A stretch of DNA of 64,000 nt, from assembly GCA_964036195.1 (NCBI GenBank), contig OZ038458.1:13715832-13779831 (forward strand). Reading direction: 5' to 3'. Origin of the DNA: Sphaerolaimus hirsutus. Taxonomy: Eukaryota; Nematoda; Chromadorea; Monhysterida; Sphaerolaimidae. The position numbers were made by a program, and so were the translations under genes. The notes beneath the pieces are model-generated. The model ran no database searches and was not told the DNA's origin. It was given only the letters and a program-made list of their open reading frames with translations. This document shows, piece after piece, positions 9,611 to 20,600 of this stretch; the first letter of the stretch is position 1; every line of letters begins with the position of its first letter.

Positions 9611-11042
9611 GTTAGTGTGCCGATTTTCCGTTTGATGGTTTTTTTTGCTAGCGATAATAGTTGGTACTGTGAAAAAGTTTCTGAAATCGTTAAAAAGACC
9701 ATTGCAAACTACTGTGTGGGCGATTTACTGCTCACCTGTGAGTTCACCGGGGTGATGTGTTTGTCAACTGTTTATGGAGATTAAAAATGTCCAATTCCAG
9801 TAAATTTTCAAGCTCAAAGCTAATGTATGTGTTCGAAACTCCTTAGTATTTCAGTAGAAAGCTAGTGTGCTTAGTAACAATCATCATTTTGATGTAAACT
9901 CACATTTTCCCTATACCATATCAGCATTCAGCACACCCATTTTTTGGTACTGGTACCGATACCAACATTTGAATTTATTTTATTGACATTGGTATCACGA
10001 TATCGTTTGAACCCGAACTACCCATAACTTTTTATCTCCCACTTATGTTGGAACTAAGACAACAGACAGATCAAGAATGTTTGGGCACGATGCGGCGCAA
10101 AGCTCCCCAAGTACAAACACAATACAAGTTTGCACTTTCCTTTCGCGAAGTCAATGGCGCCCCACACACTAGTTGACGCAGCAAAAAGTTTTCTGTGTCA
10201 ACTGAAAAACAACATCACGCGTGCACGTGCAGTTGAAACATGGACGTTTTTATGTAATTTCCATACAACAAATGTGTCAATAGGTTTCGGCAAGTCATGT
10301 ACATCAAACATTTGATCAATTTGGCATACTAAATAGGAAAATGTAACACCATGTGTTCATCACGCTGATACTATTTCTAGTACACACATTAAGTTTTACA
10401 CGTGTGTCTACTGTTTCAGTTGACTCATTGAATATATTATTGTGTCAACTGACCAAATTTTGTAACATTACAGTGACAAATGCATCCGCAGTTGACACAA
10501 ATGTATGAATGTGCATGCTTACACATGCAAAATCGATGCTGGAAGATGATGCTATTTGATTGATTTTTGGACTACATATGCAGTAAATGATGGTGCATAT
10601 TTTTTGGGACACACACTGCTAGAAATTGCTTAGTAGTTGCAAAAAATCAATTTTAAAGTATGGTGCACTGCTAGGGTGCAACACATAGGTTATGTCAACA
10701 GAAAAATTTCAATTTTTTCAAGTTTGAGATATCAAATTATTGATAAAAACATAGTAATTTTAGACATATAGAAAAGTACTGGCACTTTTTTTCAAATTTT
10801 AATTCAAATTTTATGTCAAATTTTGAAATTTTGATATATGAAAGTGGGAGAAGATACTAGTTTGGCTTAAAACAGGTTAGGGTAAATTGCAATGACTGAA
10901 TTGGTTGAATTGTTAGTTGACACAAATTTGTTATGAGTAAATTTTTTGTTGACAACAGATGTGTAGTGTTTGTGCTTACAGAGTAATGCATAACGCTGTG
11001 TAATGCTTTGTACATTTTCTTTGTGTCAAACAGGAGTCTCGA

Positions 11043-11301
11043 ATGGGGGGGTTGGGGGGGTTACCCCCCCCCCCAAACCGCCCAGCTATCTATCTATCCC
11101 GGAGGCTGCTCAGCTATCTATCTATCCCAGAGGCAAAATTTTGGGTTACTACCCCCTAAACCCCCCCCCCCCCAAATCGCTCAGCTATCTACCTATCTGG
11201 AGCGATTTTTGAGAAACTATACCCCAATTTTTGCCCAAAATCGCTATTTTTTATACCTTTTTTATAGATTTTCACCTCCAAAATACTAGTTGTTGTTCCT
11301 A
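11043..11301. repeat. Poly-G/C and CTATCTATC repeat, left half
   Basis: G runs and C runs alternate with AGCTATCTATCTATCCC and AGCTATCTACCTATC. The family resumes at 16673-16915 after the LTR retrotransposon, so the retrotransposon inserted into it. Confidence 0.6.
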
Positions 11302-11496
11302 AGTTAGCAGTGACTTCCAGTGATAAAAGTGATCCTAGGCATAAAGCACTTAATTAACAAAAAGTTCATCTAGTGATACGTGTGTGATCCTCTTTCCCAT
11401 TTCATTGTTTAAATAGTTGATAGCTGAGCCCCACAAGGCATCAGCCAGCACCCGAGCAGCCAATGAACCAGCAACCACCAACCAGCTCTACCAACT
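11302..11496 (+). repeat. Left LTR of Ty3/gypsy-like element
   Basis: This 195-bp direct repeat is identical base for base to 16478-16672. It begins AGTTA or GTTAG rather than the usual TG. A primer-binding-site candidate follows at once. Confidence 0.9.
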
Positions 11497-11512
11497 GGTG
11501 CCGCAACCACAC
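11496..11512 (+). other. Primer binding site candidate
   Basis: TGGTGCCGCAACCACAC starts at the LTR end. TGG is the complement of a tRNA CCA 3' end. The matching tRNA cannot be named from this window. Confidence 0.55.
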
Positions 11513-11628
11513 AAGCAGTTCGGTGGACCACCTGAGCAGTACCAGCAGGCACTGACAACCTGTTGACACTCTGTTTGATTGTAAACAGGTGACCAGGTGG
11601 TGAGTTTAGAGAAAGATACCTCCACATT

Positions 11629-12085
11629 GGGAGATGCCACTGCCTCAGAGTGATGCCACTGCCTCAGAGTGATGCCACTGCCTCAGAGTGATGCCACTGC
11701 CTCATAGTGATGCCACTTTTCAAGTGATGCCACCTTATCTGGTGATGTACACACATTAGTGTGTTTACAATTCAATTCAGTTTCAACTTTGTTTTCAAAT
11801 CTCAAATCAAAATTTTCAACAAAAAAATCAACAATAAAAAGCAAAAATCATTTTCAAAATTTTCAAAGAAAAGAAATACCACTGCCTTAAAGTGATGCCA
11901 CTGCCTCAGAGTGATGCCACTGCTTTGCAGTGATGCCACATTAAAGTGATGCCACCTTGTCAGGTGATGTACACACATTAGTGTGCTTCAATACAAACAT
12001 AATTCCACTGCTTAAAGTGATGCCACTGCCTAAAAGTGATGCCACTGTTAAAGTGATGCCACCTTGTCAGGTGATGTAAACACTT
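11629..12085 (+). repeat. Tandem GTGATGCCACTGCCTCAGA leader repeats
   Basis: 19-bp units of GTGATGCCACTGCCTCAGA occur in three clusters (about 11629-11760, 11877-11990, 12008-12085). Each cluster closes with a GTGATGCCACCTT.TC.GGTGATGTA..CAC module. They lie between the primer site and gag, in the untranslated leader of the retrotransposon. Confidence 0.8.
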
Positions 12086-12188
12086 TGTGTTTCTGCAATT
12101 AAAAAAATCACTGTTGAGTGATTGCCCATATAGTGAGGCATATTTCAACATAGTCTGACAAGCTCTGAGTGAGCTGGCATCTATTGAG

Positions 12189-15100
12189 ATGGCCAATGAA
12201 CAGAGAGCCAATGAAGGCCCTGCATATAACACTCGCTCACAAATGAGTGATAGTGCCACACAAAGCAGTGCCACAAGGCACAATGCTGAGGCACCAGCAG
12301 CAAGTACTGAAATGACCGGACAGAAACACGAAGAGGACACAAACAGAAATGACCAGGTAGATATGGTCAAGCACATGTGCACATTCATGCAAAACATGAT
12401 GCAACAGCAAGAGCGCATGGCAGATAAGCAAACAAATGCCATGGACAGCATGATGCATCAACAAGAGCGCATGGCAGATAAGCAATCAGATGCCATGGAA
12501 AAAAATGATGACATTGCTGACAGAAAAAATGTCCATCAGGCACACTGGAACTGCACCAAGTGCTGTGCATGATTTGACCAGTGATGTAAGGTACACATCA
12601 GAGCAGCGGCGTTTGTGGACACCACTGCTAAATGACAAATTTTCCACCTTTGACGGTGAAGATCCACTGAAATTCAAATTGTGGATGGGCGATTTGAAGG
12701 CCCGAATCAAACTCACGGAAGTGCCAGATGAGTTTGCAGTGATCCATGTGCACAAATGCCTGAGTGGCAGAGCACTGTGCCAGTTTGAGCACCTGTCTGA
12801 GGAGGACAGAATGACCTTTGAACAGGTCTGTGCATTTTTGGAGTCACAGTATGGTGACCATTTTGCAGCACAAAATGCAATGAACAAGCTGATCATCACA
12901 AAGCAATCAGCTAAAGAACAAGTCAGGGATTTTGGCTTGTTGATCAAGAGCTTCCAAACACAGACCCAACAGCTCTCAAAGTGCATTTGAAGCACTATTT
13001 CATGTCTGGCCTGCAGAATCAGACCCTGCAAAATGCATTGTATGCATTGCCAACATTTGAGCTCATGACATTCAAGGAGCTGGTTGAAAATGCTGAAAGG
13101 CTCGAATTCGCAGGAAAGCGAGTGAAAATGCATGCACCAAATGCACAGAAATATTGTGCCATGCATGACACTTATACACATTCCACTGAGGAGTGTGACA
13201 TTACTGCCAGCCAGGCAAAAAGAATTGCAAGTGACAAGCTGGCAAGGCAAAATGGCAAACCTGGAGCAAATCGCTTCAATAGGTCCAAGCATTGGAATGC
13301 CAATCGCTTCCCACCGAAGGTGCAGCATCCTGCTGCAGGTGCTGAAAACAGACAATTGTACCAGAAAAAGTGGTGCAGTTTTCACAAATCTGTCACACAT
13401 GACACACAGGACTGCTGGTTGTCAAAAAGGGACAATTTCAACAAGCAACCTGTGAAAAAAGAATGGACAAGGTCCAAGGTGCACAATATTGATTGTGACC
13501 AGGAGGGTGAACCTCCTAATGCTGTGAATCGGGTGCAGCATGTGGCACTGCCACAAAAAGTGCAAATGAAGCCAAAAACTGGCTCAAAGGTCAATCCGCC
13601 ATGTGCCTATTTGAATGGCACACAATTTGACACCTGTCGCCCAGACAGTGGTGCTGATGTTATGGTGGTGACTGAAAATGTGGTGAAAAGGCTTGGCTTG
13701 ATGCCAAGGCCTACCAAGCACAAACTGCTTGCAGCAAATCAGACACCAATTGAAACAAAGGGATGCGTAGACATCCAAATTGACTATGCAGGTGGCACAG
13801 CCATGCATACATGTCAGATTTCAAATGAAATTGACTATGATGTCCTGTTGGGACAAGATGTGATGCCAAAATTGGGCATTTACATGAGAGCTGCAGATGG
13901 CAGTAACCTTTTGCCAGAGGCCAAAAATGTGCCTGTCACAAATGACATTCAAAGGCAGTTGATCAAACACTGCAAATTGGACAGTGATGACCAATCAGCA
14001 CTGGTCATATTTTCTGACAAACAGGGCCAGCCAATGCATGCTGCCCATGTGCCACTGCCCAAGAATGAGCCACCCAGTGAAGTGCTCATAGGCCAAGTGC
14101 AAAATTTGGACAAAAGTGAATGGGCAAAAATGCTCAATATTGGCAACTGCACACATGCAGAAAAAGCCAGGTTAGTGGATGTACTGTTTGAGCTGTGGCA
14201 TGCATTTAGCTCCATGTACAAAACAGATGCATGCCAAAATGTGGATGAAATTGGATGCACAGATGTGGAGCATGAAATTGACACAGGTGACACCCTTCCG
14301 TTCAGAGTTCCACCTAGGCGCATTCCACTTAAACTGCGCCCAGAAGTTGAAAAAATGCTCAAGGACTTGCTTGACCAAGGGTGCATTGTGCCATCAAATA
14401 GCAATTACAGCAGTGCATTTGTGCTAGTGACAAAGAAAGATGGCTCATGGAGATTCTGTGTGGATTTCCGCCAGTTGAATTTGAACACAAAGTGTGACAG
14501 TTATCCATTGCCCCGCATGGATGATTTGCTGGATCTGTGGGCTGGGAGGAAATTTTTCTCCACCATGGACATTAAATGTGGATATTACAACATCCGCATC
14601 AAAAAGGAAGATCAGCATAAAACTGCATTTACTGCATTGGACCAGTTGTTTGAATGGAAGCGCATGCCATTTGGGCTGCATTCGGCTCCGGCTACTTTCC
14701 AAAGAGCCATCAACAACATGCTGAGTGAACATCAAGGCTACTGCAGAGCCTACCTAGATGACATCATTGTGGCATCCACCACACTTGAGGAGCACATTGC
14801 TCACCTTAAGGCAGTGATTGCAACCACATGCAAAGCTGGATTGAGATTGAATCCACGCAAGTGCCATTTCCTGAAAAACAAAATTCAGTATTTAGGGCAT
14901 GTGATCAGTGGTGATGGAATCCATGTGGATCCAGACAAAGCCACAGCCATTCAAAGTTACCCATTGCCTGCCACCAAGAAAGAAGGCATTTCATTCATGG
15001 GACTTGTCAGCTACATGCGACGTTTTCACCACAACCTGTCCCATAGGTTGGCGCCATTGCGCAAATTTTTCCAAGCTGCTGAGAGCAGTAAGGCACAATT

Positions 15101-16367
15101 GAAATGGACACCTGAATTAGAGAAATTATTCAGGCAGATTTGCACTGAGATGGGTGATCCAAGGGCATTAGCAATGCCTGTGCCAGGAAATGACTATGTG
15201 ATAACCACTGATGCTAGTGCCGATGGATTAGGTGCTATGCTAGAGCAGGAAAATGAGCAAGGCAAGTTGCAGCCAATTGCTTTTGCTAGTCGTGTGACTG
15301 CACCTGCCGAAAAGCGCTACTGTGCCACTGAGTTGGAAGCGCGTGCAGTTGTTTATGCACTTCAAACTTTCAGGCCATACATCACTGGAGAAAAAGTGAC
15401 AGTGTTTACTGATCACCACCCCCTGACACAGCTGTTTCAGAAAAATAGCCCATCACATAGGCTCTACCGCTGGTGTCTTGTGTTGCAACAGTTTGATGTG
15501 AAATTGTGCTATAAGCCAGGAATAAAAAATTTAGTGGCTGATGCTCTTTCAAGGGCACCTGCTGGCACAATTCCTGTTCGCATGGGGGAAAATGACTCCA
15601 TTGACCAGCCAGAAGTCACACTTGATACAGTGTGCAACATCAATTTCATCAGTGTGTCACACATGTTAGCCAAATTGGCTACACCAAAGGTAAGTGCTGT
15701 GCACAACATTGCATTAGCAAGTGACAAAGAGCGCAATGACATGTTGCGCTGGCATCATGAAGGGCGCTGGGCAGCACATGCAAGTGCCCAGAAAACATAC
15801 CAGCGCCTGAGACCATTCTATGGTCATGGAACATGGCCCACACTTGCAGCTGATGTGCAAGAGTATTGCAAAAATTGCTCAAATCGCTATGAGGTGCTGC
15901 CATTGATGCCAAGGCCACCTCCTGACCAGCCACGTCGGCGCTGGCACATGGACTTTTCCACGTTCATGCCAAACAGTTACAAAGGGCCAAAGTATTGCCT
16001 TGTTGCAATTGATGCCATGTTGCGTTTCATCGAGGCAAGGCACTGCAATGCAACTGATGCAAAAAGTGCAGTTAAACTGTACAATGAAATTGTTGCTAGG
16101 CATGGGGTTCCAGAGGAAATTGTGACTGACAGTGGGACACATTTTAAGTGCCGAGAATTTGAGTTAGCTTTGCAGAAAAACCAGACAGTTCTGCATGTAA
16201 CCACACCTGGTTCCAAAACCAGCAATGGCATCTGTGAAAGAGCCATACGCACACTGCAAGATGTGCTGTCCAAGAAAAGAGCTGATGACCACCAAGCCTG
16301 GCATCTGATCCTGCCTGATGCAGTGGCTGCCTACAATGCTACAGAGCATTCTGCTACAGGTACTTAG
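12189..16367 (+). pseudogene. gag-pol of the LTR retrotransposon, frame-broken
   Basis: The coding region uses three consecutive frames. 12189-12572 is an N-terminal Gag with repeated QQERMADKQ. About 12560-12960 is the Gag core with KFSTFDGEDPLKF. About 12950-16367 is the rest. The two shifts are +1 then -1 and both fall inside Gag homology, so they look like small indels rather than a programmed gag/pol shift. The last frame has two C-x2-H-x4-H-x4-C knuckles, an aspartic protease DSGAD, RT with KKDGSWRFCVDFRQLN and YLDD, an RNase H region, and an integrase core with D, D and E residues. It stops soon after AYNATEHSATG, where relatives normally continue with a C-terminal domain. Confidence 0.88.
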
Positions 16368-16477
16368 GAGAGGATCAACAGGAGACCAGTCCAGGAACTT
16401 TAGGATCAAAACAGGTGATTTTGTGATTTAATGTAGTTTAGGTATTTGAGGCCAAATACTTCCTGCACCCCCCGAGG

Positions 16478-16672
16478 AGTTAGCAGTGACTTCCAGTGAT
16501 AAAAGTGATCCTAGGCATAAAGCACTTAATTAACAAAAAGTTCATCTAGTGATACGTGTGTGATCCTCTTTCCCATTTCATTGTTTAAATAGTTGATAGC
16601 TGAGCCCCACAAGGCATCAGCCAGCACCCGAGCAGCCAATGAACCAGCAACCACCAACCAGCTCTACCAACT
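16478..16672 (+). repeat. Right LTR of Ty3/gypsy-like element
   Basis: Identical to 11302-11496. The preceding polypurine tract is poor (CCGAGG), with a C run just before it. Confidence 0.9.
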
Positions 16673-16915
16673 CTATTGACCTATTTTCAGCTATTTTTAG
16701 TACTGTATGCTCTTGTATACCCATTTTGAGCTATTTTACACCTACTTTTAGCGATTTTTCTCCCTTTTCTTCCTTCTACACCCTGAAATAGCCTTTATAT
16801 CAAACACCACAACCCCCCCCCCAACCCCCCCAATTTTTTCCAGCTATCTATCTTTCTATCCCAAAGGTCGCTCAGCTATCTATCCAACCACTCGGAGGGT
16901 CAAAATTCAAGATAC
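16673..16915. repeat. Poly-C and CTATCTATC repeat, right half
   Basis: C runs, AGCTATCTATCTTTC and CTCAGCTATCTATCC continue the repeat interrupted by the LTR element. Confidence 0.55.
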
Positions 16916-17627
16916 CCCTGGTGTCAAATGAAAATAATGCTATAAATTATGTAATTAAATATGGTCTTTTGTATGGATCAGGCACAAAGCTCAGGAAATA
17001 ACATCCTGCATCATTTTTCACTTTTTGTGTTTGACAGAAATGCTTTTGTGAACGTTTGTACTAGCAAAAAATGCAAATGGTGGCCTAACCTCCGCCCACC
17101 GAGTCAATTTTCACCAAATGTGTCAATACAATGTTCAGTTGACACACGAAAAATCTTTTTGCTGTGTCAACTAGTCTGTGGGCCACCAATGTGTGTTGAA
17201 GGTTTGCGGGCTACGTCACTTCGCAGTGCAGTTGTTCCTTTTGGTAAAAGGTGTGCTCGCCGCTAGTATTACACCGTATTCATCAATTTCTGCGGACAAC
17301 CATTTATTCTACAAAAGACAAGAGTATAACTCTACACGTATCACAAGCATGGCATCGAAAATCCACAACCATTATGAGCATGCAGTTTGCATGTTTTACT
17401 TGGTGCATTCGTTTGTGGCCGTAATCACGTTGGGAAATTTCACATTTTTCAGGCGCGATGACAATCTGACAATCGTATGAGATCAAAAATCAACCTATCG
17501 ACTGCACCAGGTAGTTTTTCTGAATATAAATACATATTTATATTATTTAAATAGGTAAATAGTTGCTTTTGTAGACTTCACATGGAAAACAGGACATAAA
17601 GCTAAGACAATGGCGAAAAATCATCAG

Positions 17628-20600
17628 TCAATTTTTGGTCGCATCAGCTGCCTGCGCTTCCGCGAAGTTTGTCTCGCTGCAGCTCGCCACCGGTGCTCGT
17701 GGCGGCTGACTGTCCTAAAATATGCGCGAGGTGCATGTGAACATGGATCATGCAAAACGACCACTGTGCATGAGAACTGGACAGTCATGCATGACACTGT
17801 CAACCTATGTGCTTTACATAAATACGTACATTGGAGCCACACAAGCTACTTTCCATGGTTCCCATCTGAAAACTCTACCGAAATCTTGTCGATCTCCTTA
17901 AACATCACGTAGTTCATGGACTGATCATTTCTATAAACTGATAATTGCATCCTAATACTCTAGTGCACTGAGTCTAAGTGGTCAGTTGAGGAATGGTGGT
18001 TACGTCAATCAGCATTCGTTTCAAAGAGTTTTCAAATCGGAACCGTGAAAACTAGCTCGTGTGGCCACATTGATCTTCACCCACGCAATCATGGACACAC
18101 GGACACTCACCGGCGCGTCGACTCCCTTGGTCGCGTTGGCGTTCGTGTCAACTGAAGAGGGCGTGGCCGCGTTCATCCTGTGCAGCGCGCCGTCCGGATC
18201 CGGCTGCGTGCTCACCGCCACCAGGGGGGCCTTCTGCTCGCCGTTCAGTGTCGCCGGCACTTGCTGGTGGTGGTGGTGATCGTGCTTGCTGGGCGGCCGG
18301 CCGCGAGACCTGGAGCAGCACCGACACATGAGTATGCCGGCGAGCAAGCACATGCCCACCACTGCCGCCACGATGATGAAGAGTAACAGCACTGCGGGAG
18401 TTGGGTGTGTGTATTGGATTGGCTGGCACCTACTTTGGACACATTCACCATGCTTAAGTCGTGGTGTTAATCCCAGACCCTGTAAAGTGTAAAATGTCAT
18501 GCAAAGTGTCCATTGTCATGCAAAGTTGAGTAATAAAATATTTTCTCTTTTGTTTTGATTGACATTTTACATCCATGTAAAATGTCAATGTTTTGATTGA
18601 CCTTTAGATAAGTTTGCTTTACACTTTACAGGGTTTGGGACTGCCCCCTGCTGGCAACCGACGTTCATGGTGCTCTCCATGCTCATCCTCGTTGCGCTCT
18701 TCCCCACTGCCCCCACTCTCAGTGGTCTCTTCCACCTGTTCCCCTGCCCCCACACTCGTTACCGCACCATCATTGTTCACTGTCACTTGTTCCTCGTGCA
18801 ATTCAGTTCTGACTATCGCGGGGCGGTCGAGCCAGACCGGCATGGGTTTCACCGGTGTGGGCAGCGTCACGTTGGATATGAGGGTGGCTTTGTCGTGCTT
18901 GAATTGCTCGCACGTGGTCGGTTGCGGGCTGGTGTTCTGTGGGGTTTTGTGTGGATATACCATTTTGAATGGATATACCCTACTTCCTCGAAATAACCCC
19001 CTCAAAATGGCACTATTAATTTATTAGCCCCCCTCGAATTACCCTCCTCCGTTTTGAGTGTAAAGGGAACGTAAACGACAAAAGCTATCGACAAATGCGG
19101 AACAGACGTTAAAAACAATGACCTGTGTTACGTTAACAACTGTTTCATACCATCTACATAAATTAATAGACTCTTATACCTGGTGCTTATTGTTGCGTTT
19201 TTCGACGTCTGCGTATGTTACAAACAAATTAGTACTGGAGAAGTTCAAGAAAATTTCTGGCGAATTAATAAGCACCCCTCGTTTAACCCCCCTCAAAATT
19301 CTCATACTGAAACAATCACCCCCGGGGGGTATTTCGAGGAAACACTGTACATACCATTGAGAGCACTTTGAGTGCCTTTCTGTAGTCTCCGTACTTGTCT
19401 TGCGTGCCGGCGTAGTAGGCGAACGGGGTGAGCTGTATGCTGAGCGGTGCCAGTGACGGGCCGAAGTTCATCTCGATAATACCATCTGAAATTTAAGCCG
19501 GAAGTTAAATTTTTCCAGCTGTAACTGTACCTGTACTTGTGCTTGCAGTGTGCTGTCTCGCATAGCTTCAAACTGACTTGACATGCAGCCAATGTATTGT
19601 GCATGGAGCGTTGGTATTGCGCCGAAAACAATTCGAGCACTGTGAAGACTGATCGGTGGCGCCTTTCCTCCCCTTCTTTGCGCTGGCGGCAGCAATAATC
19701 GCTTGTGCCAATCCACCTGGGTGAGCGCGATTGAAGTATGTACTTTACTTGTGAGACTCCGTTGTGGCGTCGTCATGTAAAATCATGTCATGTCGTGTTG
19801 TGTAAATAATTACACCGTGGAAATTTGAAAAACTCATAAACCTGTTTTCAACACATATTAGTTAATGATTTTACTGGCTGTCAAATAGTTGACAAACTCC
19901 ACATTCTGGTCAACTCCAATGTGTTGAAGACAAATTTATGACTTTCCAAAATTTCGGTTGTCTACTTTTTATGTAGTTTGTGCATTGCCCTTCTATCTAA
20001 ATGATGAATGGATTACCGAAATAGTTGCGCTGGCGTCATCGATGCTGTCCATTCGCACGAAGTGTCTGTAGCCATCCGCAAAGTTGTCTGTGAATAGCTG
20101 CTTCACATTGGTGACACCATCATTCATCTGCACTTGTAGATTGCCGCCTTGCGTTAATAACATGGTAATGTTCCTGTGATTTTGTTTGAATATGAGTGAT
20201 AGTTTTAATTATTTTACAAAAAAAGAAGTAGTTCTGGGGATGGTCAGTTTTTAAAACCGTTTTTTAATGCAAAAATTGAAACCGTTTTTTAAAAACGACA
20301 GCTAAAATGTTCAATAGTGAATTACTTCGTATTATATACGAGTTTTTAGACATAGCGCTGAGACTGAGACTTGTCTCGCATACAAATCGGGTTAGCTGTG
20401 GGTGGAAAACTGCGGTCATTAAAAACGTATTTACCAATCCCAAGAAGTAGCTTCATTTATCTAAATAATTTACCATTGTCCACTTGTAATCTGGCAAAGT
20501 TGCATGCGGCCGTCCCTATCGGTTGAGAATGCAAAGCTAATCGCTTCTGATCGGATGCCCACTGGAGCTCTGCTCAGTGCTTTTTCTACATCAAATTCCA

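Larger units (their letters stand above)
11302..16672 (+). mobile_element. Ty3/gypsy-like LTR retrotransposon
   Basis: This 5.4-kb element has 195-bp LTRs, a primer site, a repeat-rich leader, and a gag-protease-RT-RNase H-integrase region in the order that defines Ty3/gypsy elements. The two LTRs are identical, suggesting recent insertion. The flanks share only CTA (before 11302 and after 16672), so a normal 4-6 bp target duplication is not clear. The integrase ends early and only about 110 bp separate it from the right LTR. Confidence 0.9.
10157..17190. mobile_element. Composite 7-kb element with ACTAGTTGACA ends
   Basis: The left terminus CCCCACACACTAGTTGACGC with AGCAAAAAGTTTTC and the right terminus (reverse complement) CCCACAGACTAGTTGACAC with AGCAAAAAGATTTTT form a TIR pair of about 45 bp. 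Each is followed inward by TGTGTCAACTG. Many further GTGTCAAC motifs are present at both sides. The ends belong to the same group as the short MITEs, so this may be a long family member later invaded by poly-C/CTATC and LTR elements. No transposase frame was recognised. Pairing of these two ends is inference from similarity and orientation. Confidence 0.55.

Noticed and set aside
11629-12085. CRISPR-like array
   Set aside because: The repeats are tandem with no unique spacers, lie in a retrotransposon leader, and the genome is eukaryotic.
12490-12990. Programmed +1 and -1 frameshifting of gag
   Set aside because: Both shifts fall inside Gag homology and not at the gag/pol boundary, and no slippery site fits both directions.
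18464-18650. Treating this antisense element as an exact intron of the receptor gene
   Set aside because: Its removal keeps frame, but a normal GT-AG intron (18662 to 18392) also fits and is in phase, so there is no need for it.
19472-20016. A non-canonical receptor intron inferred from a one-base phase clash at 19492
   Set aside because: Choosing the acceptor TTATCGAG at 19473-19472 gives a GT-AG intron in phase.
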